64,000 bases of DNA. It comes from Mycolicibacterium mageritense (GTDB lineage Bacteria > Actinomycetota > Actinomycetes > Mycobacteriales > Mycobacteriaceae). Each line of letters opens with the position of its first letter. The stretch's first letter is position 1. A program made the position numbers and the translations under genes. Location of the stretch: the NCBI RefSeq assembly GCF_010727475.1, contig NZ_AP022567.1:1922001-1986000 (forward strand). Reading direction: 5' to 3'. Below are positions 25,068 to 34,700 of the stretch, piece by piece. The notes beneath the pieces were generated by a model, which ran no database searches, had not been told where the DNA came from, and worked only from the letters and a program-made list of their open reading frames with translations.

Positions 25068-26684
25068 GTGGGGCCGCTCGACCGCCTGGCCGGTGCCGCC
25101 GGCCTGGTCAACACCATGCGCCGGTCCGGGTTGATCACCGTGTTACGCCCGGACAAGTACGTGCGGATCGCCGCCGCGATGGCCCGCGAGAACATGAGCG
25201 TCACATCGGGTTTCGCGAGCGCGGCTCAGCGCTGCCCGGACCGCGCGGGGCTCGTCGACGAGCGGGGCACCCTGACGTGGCGGCAGCTCGACGAGCGGGC
25301 AGACGCGCTGGCCGCGGCCCTGCAGGCGTTGCCGTCGGGTGCACCGCAGGTCGTGGGCATCATGGCCCGCAATCACCGGGGCTTCGTGCTGTCGCTGATC
25401 GCGGCCAACCGCATCGGCGCCGATGTGCTGCTGCTGAACACGTCGTTCGCTGGGCCGGCCCTGGCCGAGGTGGTCACCCGCGAAGAGGTCGACGCCGTCA
25501 TCTACGACGAGGAGTTCAGCGAGACGGTGGACCGCGCATTGGTCGACCGACCCGGCGCCGCAAGGATTCTGGCCTGGACCAACTCGAACGTGCACGAGAC
25601 CACGGTCGACCGGCTCGTCGACGAGTTCGAGCGCAAGCAGCCGCGGCGCGCCGGCGGCAAGAGCCGGGTGATCCTGCTGACGTCGGGCACCACGGGAACT
25701 CCCAAGGGCGCCAAGCACTCCGGTGGCGGACCTGACGTGCTCAAGTCGATCCTCGACCGCACCCCGTGGCGTGCAGAAGAACCCGTGGTGATCGTGGCAC
25801 CCATGTTCCATGCCTGGGGCTTCTCGCAACTGGCGTTCGCCGCGTCGATGGCGTGCACGATCATCACGCGACGCAAGTTCGACCCCGAGGCCACGCTCGA
25901 ACTCATCGACCGGCACCGGGCCACGGGCCTGTGCGTGGTGCCGGTGATGTTCGACCGCATCATGGATCTGCCCGACAACGTGCTGCGGCGCTATGACGGG
26001 CGCTCGTTGCGGTTCGCCGCGGCGTCCGGCTCACGGATGCGGCCCGACGTGGTGATCAAGTTCATGGACCGGTTCGGCGATGTCATCTACAACAACTACA
26101 ACGCGACCGAGGCAGGCATGATCGCCACCGCCACCCCGGCCGACCTGCGCGCCGCGCCGGACACCGCGGGTAAACCCGCCGAGGGCACCGATATTCGGAT
26201 TCTCGACAACGACTTCAACGAGCTTCCGACCGGCGAGGTCGGCACCATCTACGTGCGCAACTCGACGCAGTTCGACGGGTACACCTCGGGCACCACCAAA
26301 GACTTTCACGACGGCTACATGTGTTCGGGCGACGTGGGTTATCTCGATGCGGCCGGCCGGCTGTTCGTGGTCGGCCGAGACGACGAGATGATCGTGTCGG
26401 GCGGTGAAAACGTGTACCCCATCGAGGTGGAGAAGGTACTCGCCGGCCATCCCGATGTCGCAGAGGCCGCGGTGCTCGGCGTGGACGACGAACAGTTCGG
26501 CCAGCGGCTGGCCGGTTTCGTGGTGCTCGCCAATCCCGTGACGCCCGACGAGCTCAAGGCCTATGTCCGCGAAAACCTCGCCAATTACAAAGTGCCACGG
26601 GAGATCACAGTGCTCGATGAGCTACCCCGCAACAGCACGGGCAAGATCGCCCGCCGCGACCTGCAGGATCTTGCCAATGGGTAA
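25068..26684 (+). CDS. Fatty acyl-CoA synthetase / acyl-AMP ligase (FadD family)
   Basis: A 538-residue ANL-superfamily ligase activating a fatty or sterol-derived acid as acyl-AMP and then acyl-CoA. ATP-binding P-loop LLTSGTTGTPKGAKHS (~199-214), YNNYNATEAG (~336-345), the hinge segment GRLFVVGRDDEMIVSGGENVYPIEVE and the C-terminal catalytic Lys in NSTGKIARRDL are all present. Its size and context resemble M. tuberculosis FadD4 (Rv0214), but I am not sure of orthology. It starts at GTG 25068, 6 nt after the upstream stop, and overlaps the next gene by ATGGGTAA. Confidence 0.95.
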   Translation: MGPLDRLAGAAGLVNTMRRSGLITVLRPDKYVRIAAAMARENMSVTSGFASAAQRCPDRAGLVDERGTLTWRQLDERADALAAALQALPSGAPQVVGIMARNHRGFVLSLIAANRIGADVLLLNTSFAGPALAEVVTREEVDAVIYDEEFSETVDRALVDRPGAARILAWTNSNVHETTVDRLVDEFERKQPRRAGGKSRVILLTSGTTGTPKGAKHSGGGPDVLKSILDRTPWRAEEPVVIVAPMFHAWGFSQLAFAASMACTIITRRKFDPEATLELIDRHRATGLCVVPVMFDRIMDLPDNVLRRYDGRSLRFAAASGSRMRPDVVIKFMDRFGDVIYNNYNATEAGMIATATPADLRAAPDTAGKPAEGTDIRILDNDFNELPTGEVGTIYVRNSTQFDGYTSGTTKDFHDGYMCSGDVGYLDAAGRLFVVGRDDEMIVSGGENVYPIEVEKVLAGHPDVAEAAVLGVDDEQFGQRLAGFVVLANPVTPDELKAYVRENLANYKVPREITVLDELPRNSTGKIARRDLQDLANG

Positions 26685-27930
26685 GCGCGAACCGCTCCTG
26701 GCCGCGCTCGCCGAGCTGGCCAACGCAGCCAACGCGGTCAGGCCTCTCGTCCGTAAAGGAAACGCGACGGTGCTCGCGTTCGCCTACGGCTGGCCCACGT
26801 CCGAGAACGCGCCGCTGGTGACGACCGTTTCCGTGCTCGATGCGCTGAGGCGTGCGGTGCGCGGCGACTACCGGACCGCCGGAGGACGAATCTCCCTGTT
26901 GGTCAAGATGTTCTCGTGGGCCCTGCTGGTGCTGGTGCACCGGCGCGGCGTGCAGTCCCGGCCGTATTTCGAGGAACCGCTGCGTGAGGCACTCGGCCCG
27001 GACTACCGCGACGTGGCCCGGGCCGGCAGGCCGAGAGGGGTGTTCGCCACGTCGCAGATCCGCCGCCGCTACGTCGAGAAAACCGTGCGCTACGGCCCGC
27101 ACGCGGCCAATCTCGCGGACATCTGGCGACGCGCCGACCTGCCCCGGGACGGCAAGGCCCCGGTGTTGCTTCAGGTTCCCGGCGGGGCGTGGATGATCGG
27201 GATGCGCAGGCCACAGGGATATCCGCTGATGAGCCAGCTCGCCGAAAAGGGCTGGATCTGTGTGTCGATCGGCTACCGCGTCAGTCCGAAGCACCCGTGG
27301 CCGGATCACATCGTCGACGTCAAGCAGGCCCTGGCATGGGTGAAGGCCAACATCGCCGAGTACGGCGGCGACCCGGACACCGTGTGCATCACCGGCGGAT
27401 CGGCAGGCGGACACCTCGCCGCCCTGGCGGCATTGACGCCCAACGACCCGAAATGGCAGCCCGGATTCGAAGACGCGGATACGTCGGTGGTTGCGGCCGT
27501 GCCGGTCTACGGACGCTACGACTGGTTCAGCCGAACCGGCAACGGCCGCAGCCAGTTCGTCGATGCCCTGCAACGGATCATCGTCAAGCTACCGTTCACC
27601 GGCAACGAGCAGCTGTACCACGACGCTTCGCCGATCTCGCTCGTGCATCCCGACGCGCCACCGTTCTTCGTGCTGCACGGCACCAACGACTCGCTGATCC
27701 CGGTGCAGGAAGGCCGCGACTTCGTGGCGGCGCTTCGCGAGGTCGCGACGGCACCGGTGGTCTACGCCGAGATCCCGCACGCCCAGCACGCATTCGACGT
27801 CTTCGGCTCACCACACGGGCATTACACCGCCGACGCGGTCGAGAAGTTCTTGGACTGGGTACGCGCGAAACAGCTGACGTTGACGAGCGTCGGGTCAGGC
27901 GCCGACGGTCAGTCCGGCGTAATCGGGTAG
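26677..27930 (+). CDS. Alpha/beta-hydrolase esterase/lipase (LipC/LipW-like)
   Basis: A 417-residue esterase of the hormone-sensitive-lipase-like group with a long N-terminal extension (~1-160). The oxyanion loop is VPGGAWMIGMRR (~168), and the triad is probably Ser242 (GGSAGG), Asp338 (HGTNDSLIP) and His371 (HAQHAFD). It shares the unusual PGGAW oxyanion loop with the LipC-like protein at 43753. It starts inside the end of the fadD gene (ATGGGTAA overlap). Its last 36 bp overlap the convergent FAD monooxygenase gene, an unusually long tail-to-tail overlap. Lipid or ester hydrolysis feeding the ligase is plausible. Confidence 0.92.
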   Translation: MGKREPLLAALAELANAANAVRPLVRKGNATVLAFAYGWPTSENAPLVTTVSVLDALRRAVRGDYRTAGGRISLLVKMFSWALLVLVHRRGVQSRPYFEEPLREALGPDYRDVARAGRPRGVFATSQIRRRYVEKTVRYGPHAANLADIWRRADLPRDGKAPVLLQVPGGAWMIGMRRPQGYPLMSQLAEKGWICVSIGYRVSPKHPWPDHIVDVKQALAWVKANIAEYGGDPDTVCITGGSAGGHLAALAALTPNDPKWQPGFEDADTSVVAAVPVYGRYDWFSRTGNGRSQFVDALQRIIVKLPFTGNEQLYHDASPISLVHPDAPPFFVLHGTNDSLIPVQEGRDFVAALREVATAPVVYAEIPHAQHAFDVFGSPHGHYTADAVEKFLDWVRAKQLTLTSVGSGADGQSGVIG

Positions 27931-29103
27931 CTCGATTCCGTTGATCACCTTGAACATTCCGCGCAGCATGAGCTTCTTGCCGGGCAGGTAGGGCAGCGCG
28001 CGGAGTATCTGGTTCTGCAGCCACAGCTCGAACCGGTTGTCGGCCGCGAACCGTTTGATGTTGTCGCGGCCCATCTTCTGGTTGGCCGCAACCCAGGGCC
28101 GCATGCGGCGCTCGTACGCGGTGAACGCCGCGCGATGGTCACCCCTGGCGGCCGCCAGCTCGCCGGCCAGGATGTAGGCGCCGACGACCGCGAGGCTCGT
28201 GCCCTGGCCCGAGCTCGGTGACGAGCAGAACGCTGCGTCACCGAGCAGCACCACCCGGCCACGGGACCAGGTGTCCATCTCGACCTGACTCGACGAGTCG
28301 AAGTAGAAGTCGTCGGCACCGTCCAGCTTTTCCAGCAGCCAGGGCACCTCCCACCCCACGTGGGAAAGCTCTTGTCGCAGCATGGCTTTCTGACCGGCTG
28401 TGTCGCGATAGTCGTAGTCGGCCCTGGTTCCAGGAATCGACACGGTGGCCATGGCGGCCTGGTTGTCTCGGACACTGCGCAAGGTCGCGCTGCACTTGGG
28501 CTCGCTGTAGACGAGCATCCAGTTGTCCAGGTCGAGCCGGTTGGGCACCGTGAAGAAGGCGCCGAGCCGGCCGAGATCGCGCAGGAACTCCGACTCCGGC
28601 CCGAACACGAGGGCCCGGACGCCGGAGTGCAATCCGTCGGCGCCGACGACGATGTCGAATGTCCTTACGGCACCGGAGGCAAACGTCACTTCGACGCACT
28701 CGCCGGTCTCGTGAATCGCAGTGATCTGGTCGCCGAAGAGATATTCGACCTCGCCCTCAGTTGCCCGGTAGAACACCTCGGAGATGTCGCCACGCAGAAT
28801 CTCGATCTCGGCGATCAGACCGTCCCCGCCGAGCATGTCCGCACGCATCTCACCGATCCGCTTGTTGTTGCGGTCGACGATCGACATCCCTCTGGTGTTG
28901 GTCCGCGCCGCGCGCACCTGCGCCTCGAGGCCCATCCTGCGCACCGCCTCTTTGGAGACGCCCCTCAGGTCAACAGCCTGGCCGCCGGGCCGCAGCGCGG
29001 GTGCCCGTTCGACGACGGTCACCGCGAATCCGTAGCGGCGCAGGCAATGCGCCAGCGCCGGCCCGGCGATGCTTGCCCCGGAGATCAGCACGTTGGTGAC
29101 CAT
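27895..29103 (-). CDS. FAD-dependent monooxygenase, PHBH fold
   Basis: A 402-residue aromatic-hydroxylase-type flavoprotein. It shows the FAD motif VLISGASIAGPALAHCLRRYGFAVTVVER at the N-terminus, FDIVVGADGLHSGVR (the DG motif) near residue 150, and GRVVLLGDAAFCSSPSSGQGTSLAVVGAYILAGEL (the GD motif) near 280-310. Related enzymes hydroxylate phenols or inactivate antibiotics such as tetracycline and rifampicin; the substrate here is unknown. The ATG at 29103 is used; the open frame goes on antisense through the TetR gene and is rejected. That divergent TetR regulator probably controls it. Confidence 0.92.
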   Translation of the reverse strand: MVTNVLISGASIAGPALAHCLRRYGFAVTVVERAPALRPGGQAVDLRGVSKEAVRRMGLEAQVRAARTNTRGMSIVDRNNKRIGEMRADMLGGDGLIAEIEILRGDISEVFYRATEGEVEYLFGDQITAIHETGECVEVTFASGAVRTFDIVVGADGLHSGVRALVFGPESEFLRDLGRLGAFFTVPNRLDLDNWMLVYSEPKCSATLRSVRDNQAAMATVSIPGTRADYDYRDTAGQKAMLRQELSHVGWEVPWLLEKLDGADDFYFDSSSQVEMDTWSRGRVVLLGDAAFCSSPSSGQGTSLAVVGAYILAGELAAARGDHRAAFTAYERRMRPWVAANQKMGRDNIKRFAADNRFELWLQNQILRALPYLPGKKLMLRGMFKVINGIELPDYAGLTVGA

Positions 29104-29121
29104 GGCGGTAACGGTACAGAC

Positions 29122-29152
29122 GTGTAAGACAATTGTGCAAGACATTTGTGTC
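29122..29152. promoter_or_regulatory. Repeated operator-like motif in the monooxygenase/TetR divergent promoter
   Basis: AAGACAATTGTG and AAGACATTTGTG occur in tandem (29126-29137 and 29139-29150), 13 bp apart, within a 72-bp divergent promoter. The first contains the palindrome ACAATTGT. The position, between a TetR gene and its divergent target, is typical of a TetR operator. Confidence 0.5.
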
Positions 29153-29175
29153 AGGAACTGCGCTAGCTTGTGACC

Positions 29176-29757
29176 ATGGGAAATCGCGAAGCGTTGCTGG
29201 CCGGGGCGTTGGCGTGCATCTACGAAAAGGGCTATGCCCGCACGACGGCGCGTGACGTCGCCACCGCGGCCGGCACGAGCCTCGCGGCCATCGGCTACCA
29301 CTTCGGCACCACGCAGGAACTGCTCAACCAGGCGGTGTACGCCACAGTGGAGCGTTGGGGCGACGAAATGCAGGAGCGGATCAAGGCCGGCGCAAGCCCG
29401 GATCGCGGTTACCTGGACCGGCTCACGGCCATCATCGACGACACCATCGGCTCGATCCGCGACGACCGGCCGGTGTGGGAGTCGACTCTCGACATGCTGG
29501 CCCAGATCAAGCACGTGCCCGAGATCCACGCGATGCTGCGCACCGGAATACACCAGGCCCGCACCGGCAATGTCGCGATGTTCGACGCCGTCGACGAGGA
29601 CACCGTCGACGCCCACCAGGAGCGCACGCTCGGCGCGTTCTATTACTGCCTGATCATCGGACTCGTCGTGCAATGGCTCATCGATCCCGACACCGCGCCG
29701 CGCGGGGAGGACATCGCCGAGGCGCTGCGCACGATCGCAGCGAAGGTCGACCGGTAA
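29176..29757 (+). CDS. TetR-family regulator of the divergent monooxygenase
   Basis: A 193-residue regulator with an N-terminal helix-turn-helix (~3-50; GALACIYEKGYARTTARDVATAAGTSLAAIGYHFGTTQELL) and a helical ligand domain. A TAGCTT -10 box (29164-29169) ends 6 nt before the ATG at 29176, supporting that start and a leaderless message; the in-frame GTG at 29170 would be in the spacer. The divergent arrangement with a FAD monooxygenase suggests substrate-responsive repression. Confidence 0.92.
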   Translation: MGNREALLAGALACIYEKGYARTTARDVATAAGTSLAAIGYHFGTTQELLNQAVYATVERWGDEMQERIKAGASPDRGYLDRLTAIIDDTIGSIRDDRPVWESTLDMLAQIKHVPEIHAMLRTGIHQARTGNVAMFDAVDEDTVDAHQERTLGAFYYCLIIGLVVQWLIDPDTAPRGEDIAEALRTIAAKVDR

Positions 29758-29784
29758 CTCGCCGGCAACCTACAGTTGGTGATC

Positions 29785-30291
29785 ATGGTCCACCTGGATC
29801 GACTTGACGCGGATCTGATCGGTCTGCTGGAACGCAACGGGCGCATGGGCGTCGCCGAGTTGGCGTCGTCGCTCGGCGTCGCGCGCAACACGATTCAATC
29901 CCGGTTGCGCCGGCTGGAGGAATCAGGCCTGCTACGCGGCTTCCGTCCCGACATCGACCTGGATGCCGCCGGCGTCGCAGTGCAGGCGTTCATCGCGCTG
30001 GAGGTCGAGCAGGGCCGCCTGCTGAAGATCGCCGAACTGCTCACGGCCATGCCCGAGATCCTGGAGATCCACGTCACCACGGGCCGCGAGGATCTCCTTG
30101 CGCGGGTGGCGACGGAATCGCAGGCCGGGCTGCAACAACTCATCGAGCACATCGTCAGCATTCCCGGCGTCGTGCATTCGGCCACCACGCTGACCCTCAC
30201 CACGCCCTTGCTCTACCGCATAGAACCGTTGTTGGACAAGCTGACTCGCAGCCGAGGCTGGGGCAGGTCGACACCCGCGCCGAAGGATTGA
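29785..30291 (+). CDS. Lrp/AsnC-family transcriptional regulator
   Basis: A 168-residue feast/famine regulator. The N-terminal winged helix spans ~3-55 (LDRLDADLIGLLERNGRMGVAELASSLGVARNTIQSRLRRLEESGLLRGF), followed by a RAM-type alpha/beta sandwich (VAVQAFIALEVEQGRLLKIAELLTAMPEILEIHVTTGREDLLARVATES) that binds amino or oxo acids. Starts at ATG 29785, GTG 29779 or TTG 29776 are possible; none has a strong ribosome binding site. Its stop overlaps a TTG of the next frame and the FAD oxidase gene starts 9 bp later, so the two are probably one operon. It likely senses a substrate of the downstream enzymes. Confidence 0.92.
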   Translation: MVHLDRLDADLIGLLERNGRMGVAELASSLGVARNTIQSRLRRLEESGLLRGFRPDIDLDAAGVAVQAFIALEVEQGRLLKIAELLTAMPEILEIHVTTGREDLLARVATESQAGLQQLIEHIVSIPGVVHSATTLTLTTPLLYRIEPLLDKLTRSRGWGRSTPAPKD

Positions 30292-30299
30292 CGGTCCCG

Positions 30300-31664
30300 A
30301 TGCGCGACGCTCTGGAATCGCTGGCCGCAAAGCTGCCCGCCGGCGCAGTGATCACCGACCCCGACGTGGTCGAGGCATATCGGCACGATGCGGCGGCGCA
30401 TCCGGGCGCCGGATCGCCGCTGGCGGTGGTGCGCGCCACGAGCACCGCCGACGTCCAGCAGGTGCTGCGCTGGGCCGGCGCGCACAGGGTCGCGGTGGTG
30501 CCACGCGGTGCGGGTTCCGGACTTTCCGGCGGTGCCGACGCGATCGACGACGCCGTGGTGCTCTCGACCGAACGGATGCGCGACATCCGGATCGACGTCG
30601 AAACCCGCACCGCGGTGGTGCAGCCCGGGCTGACCAACTCCGAAGTGAAGGCCGCCGCGGCCGAACACGACCTGTGGTACCCGCCTGATCCGGCGTCGAT
30701 CGACATCTCCTCGATCGGCGGCAACGCCGCCACCAACGCAGGTGGCCTGTGCTGCGTGAAATACGGTGTCACAGGCGATTACGTGCTCGGCTTGGAGGTG
30801 GTGCTGGCCGACGGAACGGCCGTGCGCCTCGGCGGGCCCCGACTCAAGGACGTCGCCGGGCTGTCGTTGACCAAGCTGTTCATCGGTTCGGAAGGCATCC
30901 TCGGCGTCATCACCGAGCTCACCCTGCGCCTCATCCCGGCCCAGCCAGCGGCCTCCACAGTGGTGGCGGTGTTCGACTCGGTCGAGGACGCCGCGAACGC
31001 GGTCGTGGCCATCACCGGGACCATCCGGCCGGCGATGCTGGAGTTCATGGACCACGCGAGCATCAACGCGGTGGAAGATCATGTGCGCATGGGTCTGAAC
31101 CGCTCGGCTCGCGCCATGCTGCTCGCGCAGTCCGACGCGCCGGGCGCCGCGGCCGCCGAAGTGGCGACCATGATCGCCGAATGCGAGAAATGCGGTGCGA
31201 CAGAGGTGTTCGCTACCGACGATCCGGCGGAAGGCCAGGCGTTCACGGCCGCACGGCGCGCGGTGTTCCCGGCCGTGGAACGCCTCGGCAGCCTGCTGCT
31301 GGAAGACGTCGGGGTGCCGATTCCGCAGCTGCCCGCGATGATCACCGGCGTCGAGGCCATCGCCGCGGACTGCGACGTGCTGATCTGCGTGGTGGCCCAC
31401 GCCGGCGACGGCAACACCCATCCCGTCATCGTGTTCGACCCGCACGATCCCGACGCCGCCGAGCGCGCCCACGTGGCGTTCGCCCGCATCATGGAGCTCG
31501 CGATCGCGCTCGGCGGCACCATCACCGGCGAGCACGGCGTGGGCCGGCTCAAGCGCGACTGGCTGCCCGATCAGCTGGGTGACGACGTGATGGCGCTGAC
31601 CCGCCGCATCAAGGATGCGCTCGACCCGCTCGGCATCCTCAATCCTGGAGCGGTGCTGCGCTGA
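30300..31664 (+). CDS. FAD-linked oxidase (GlcD-type 2-hydroxyacid dehydrogenase)
   Basis: A 454-residue PCMH-type flavoprotein. FAD-binding blocks are VAVVPRGAGSGLSGGA (~64-79), WYPPDPASIDISSIGGNAATNAGG (~126-149) and LTKLFIGSEGILGVITELTL (~191-210). The C-terminal half has VVAHAGDGNTHP (the conserved His of the active site) and GEHGVGRLKRDWL. Relatives oxidise D-lactate, glycolate or D-2-hydroxyacids to 2-oxoacids. The ATG at 30300 has AAGGA 12 nt upstream. It follows the Lrp gene and precedes the indolepyruvate oxidoreductase, which would use a 2-oxoacid, so 2-hydroxy-arylpropanoate or similar is a likely substrate. Confidence 0.92.
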   Translation: MRDALESLAAKLPAGAVITDPDVVEAYRHDAAAHPGAGSPLAVVRATSTADVQQVLRWAGAHRVAVVPRGAGSGLSGGADAIDDAVVLSTERMRDIRIDVETRTAVVQPGLTNSEVKAAAAEHDLWYPPDPASIDISSIGGNAATNAGGLCCVKYGVTGDYVLGLEVVLADGTAVRLGGPRLKDVAGLSLTKLFIGSEGILGVITELTLRLIPAQPAASTVVAVFDSVEDAANAVVAITGTIRPAMLEFMDHASINAVEDHVRMGLNRSARAMLLAQSDAPGAAAAEVATMIAECEKCGATEVFATDDPAEGQAFTAARRAVFPAVERLGSLLLEDVGVPIPQLPAMITGVEAIAADCDVLICVVAHAGDGNTHPVIVFDPHDPDAAERAHVAFARIMELAIALGGTITGEHGVGRLKRDWLPDQLGDDVMALTRRIKDALDPLGILNPGAVLR

Positions 31665-31702
31665 GCAAAACGGTCAACTGCGGGGTGTGACGGGGCGCAC
31701 AG

Positions 31703-31761
31703 ATTGACCATATCGCTCAGTTGCGAGCCTTCATATTGACCATAATGTTGCGCTGCATAAT
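31703..31761. promoter_or_regulatory. Direct repeats before the indolepyruvate oxidoreductase gene (possible Lrp sites)
   Basis: ATTGACCATAT (31703-31713) and ATTGACCATAA (31735-31745) are near-identical direct repeats 32 bp apart, about three helical turns, within an AT-rich patch. CATAAT (31756-31761) lies 9 nt before the GTG start at 31771 and could be the -10 box. Repeats in helical phase suit the wrapped DNA of Lrp/AsnC octamers, and an Lrp gene lies two genes upstream. Confidence 0.5.
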
Positions 31762-31770
31762 CGTTGTGAC

Positions 31771-34700
31771 GTGACCCAACTCGATGATCGCCCAAGGGTT
31801 TCGGTAAATCTGGCCGCCCGGTACCGCGTGGACTCCGGCCCGATCGTGATGACCGGTGTCCAGGCCGTCGCACGCCAGATCGTCGAACAACACGAACGTG
31901 ATCGACGCGCGGGCCACCGTGTGGCGACGTTCATCTCCGGGTATCCGGGCAGCCCGCTGGCCGGGCTGGACAAGCTGCTGGCGGGGATCGACTCGCTGGC
32001 CTCCGAGCACGAGGTCCGGCTGGTTCCCGGCATGAACGAGGAGCTCGCGGCCACGTCCGTGTGGGGCAGCCAGCTCGACGTGCCGGGCACCACACGCACA
32101 CACGACGGCGTCGTGGGCATGTGGTACGGCAAGGGCCCCGGCCTGGACCGGGCCACCGACGCGCTGCGCCACTTGACGGTCTACGGCGTGCATCCCGACG
32201 GCGGCGTGCTGGTCCTGGTGGGTGACGACCCGGCGGCGAAGTCGTCGACCGTGCCCGCCGCCAGCGAGCGGTCCCTGGCCGCGATGAACATGCCGATCCT
32301 GTTCCCGCGCAACGCCGAAGAGATCATCGCGTTCGGCCTGTACGGCGTAGCGCTGTCCCGGGCCTCCGGATGCCCGGTGTCGATGAAGCTCAATGCCGAT
32401 GTGGCAGATGGGGTCTGGACCCTCGACCGGAATTTCACCGACCTCGCGATCACGGTTCCCGAACTCGACTGGCAGGGCAGGCGCTGGAGCTACCGGCAGC
32501 GGGCGATGGCTTCTCCGCCCGAGAGCGTGCTGGCCGAGGCCGACCTGTACGGCCCACGCTGGGCCATGGTGCAGGCCTTCAACGCCGCCAATCCGCTCGA
32601 CCGCATCGAGGTCAACCCGCAGCAAGCCTGGCTCGGCATCGTCGCAGTCGGTACGGCCTACGACTCCGTCCGTCAAGCACTGACCGAACTCGGCCTGTCC
32701 GACGACGACCTCCTTCGGCACGGCATCCGCATCCTGCGCGTCGGTATGCCGTACCCCGTCGACACCGACCGGATCCGGACGCTGGCCCACGGCACCGAGA
32801 CCGTGCTGGTGGTCGAGGACAAGACCCCGTTCGTGGAAACGCAAGTGGTGCAGGCACTGTACGGCGGTGACCAGCGACCGGACGTGCTCGGGAAGTACGA
32901 CGGCTCACGCCCGCTCATCCCCGCCGACGGAGAGTTGACCGCGGCGCGTCTGCTCACACCGCTCTACCGTGTGCTGCGGTCGCGGGTTCCGGTGCAGTCG
33001 CCCCCTCCGCCGCGGCTCGAGTTGACGCCGCTGAGCACGCCGCGTACCCCGTTCTTCTGCTCGGGTTGCCCGCACAACCGCTCGACCGTGGTGCCCGAGG
33101 GCTCGCTGGCGGCTGGCGGCATCGGCTGCCACACCCTGGTGACGATGTCGCCGCGCGCCGAATCCGCGGTCACCGGGCTGACGCAGATGGGTGGCGAAGG
33201 CGCACAGTGGATCGGCCAGGCCCCGTTCACCGACGTCAAGCACATCTTCCAGAACGTCGGTGACGGAACCTATTTCCACTCCGGGCAATTGGCGATCCAG
33301 GCCTGCGTGGCCGCCGGGGTCAACATCACCTACAAGCTGCTGTACAACTCCGCGGTCGCGATGACCGGTGCCCAGGACGCCCAGGGCGCGTTGAGCGTTC
33401 CCGAGCTCACCCACAAGCTGGCCACCGAGGGCGTCCGCCAGATCGTGGTGTGCTCCGACGACCCGACGCGCCACACCGTGGACAGCCTGGCCGCGGGAAC
33501 CCTGCTGTGGCACCGTGATCGGCTCGACGAGGCCCAGCGCATGCTGCGCGACGTCGAAGGCGTCACGGTGTTGATCTACGACCAGCAGTGCGCGGCCGAC
33601 GCGCGCCGTCAGCGCAAACGCGGCCAGCTCCCGGTGCGCCGCACCCGCGTCATCATCAACGAGGCCGTGTGTGAGGGCTGCGGTGACTGCGGCGTCAAGA
33701 GCAACTGCCTGTCGGTGCAGCCCGTACAGACCGAGTTCGGCCGCAAGACCCGCATCGACCAGACCAGCTGCAACACCGACTACAGCTGCCTCGACGGCGA
33801 CTGCCCGTCGTTCGTCACGGTCGAACTGGCCGACGACGCCACGGATTCGGCTCGGCCCGTGCCGGCTCCACCGGCCGTGCCTGCCCCTGTGGTAGGTGCG
33901 CCGTCGACGTGCAACGTGTTCCTCGCCGGGATCGGTGGCACGGGCATCGTGACGGTCAACCAGGTGCTCGGCGTGGCCGGGCTGCGGGCGGGGCTGTACG
34001 TCCAGGGCCTCGACCAGATCGGCCTGAGCCAGAAGGCCGGCCCCGTCACGTCACATCTGCGGCTGAGCCGCGAAGCCGCAGACTCGTCCAACCGGGTGAG
34101 CCCGGGCACCGCAGACTGCCTGCTCGCGTTCGACCTGTTGACCGCGGCCGACACCAAGAACCTCGGCTACGCGCACGCGGACCGCACGGTCGCGGTGGCG
34201 TCCACCAGCCGCACCGCCACGGGCGCGATGGTGTGCGGTACCGATGTCGAATATCCCGAGGATCGCGAACTGCTCGACCGGCTGGAGCCAATGACGCGGC
34301 AGCTCATGAGCTTCGACGCGCTCGCGACTTCCGAGGCGCTGTTCGGCACGACCGCGCCCGCGAACTTCATGCTGGTCGGCGCCGCCTACCAGCTCGGTGC
34401 GCTGCCGATCCCCGCCGACGCGATCGAGGCGGCCATCGAGCTCAACGGTGTTGCGGTGGAGGCGAATCTGGCCGCATTCGGCTGGGGCCGGGTCGCGGTC
34501 GCGGCGCCGGACCGCTTCGCCGAGGCGCTGGGTCCGACAGCCGGCCCGACCGCGCGGACCATCCCCGACCTTCCCGACGACCTCGCGGCTTCAATCACGT
34601 TAGGCGAACCGGTGCGAGCTGTGGCCATGCGCCGGGCCGCTGAGCTGATCGGCTATCAGGGCCGCAGCGCCGCGACCAGCTATCTCGAAGTGGTTCAGGC

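Noticed and set aside
29104..29673. 190-residue N-terminal extension of the FAD monooxygenase
   Set aside because: It is antisense to the TetR gene, and the FAD motif begins at residue 3 of the protein starting at 29103.
31717..32844. 375-residue minus-strand frame and similar antisense frames within the oxidoreductase gene
   Set aside because: These are mirror frames caused by GC-rich third positions; translations are His/Arg/Gly-rich with no family motif.
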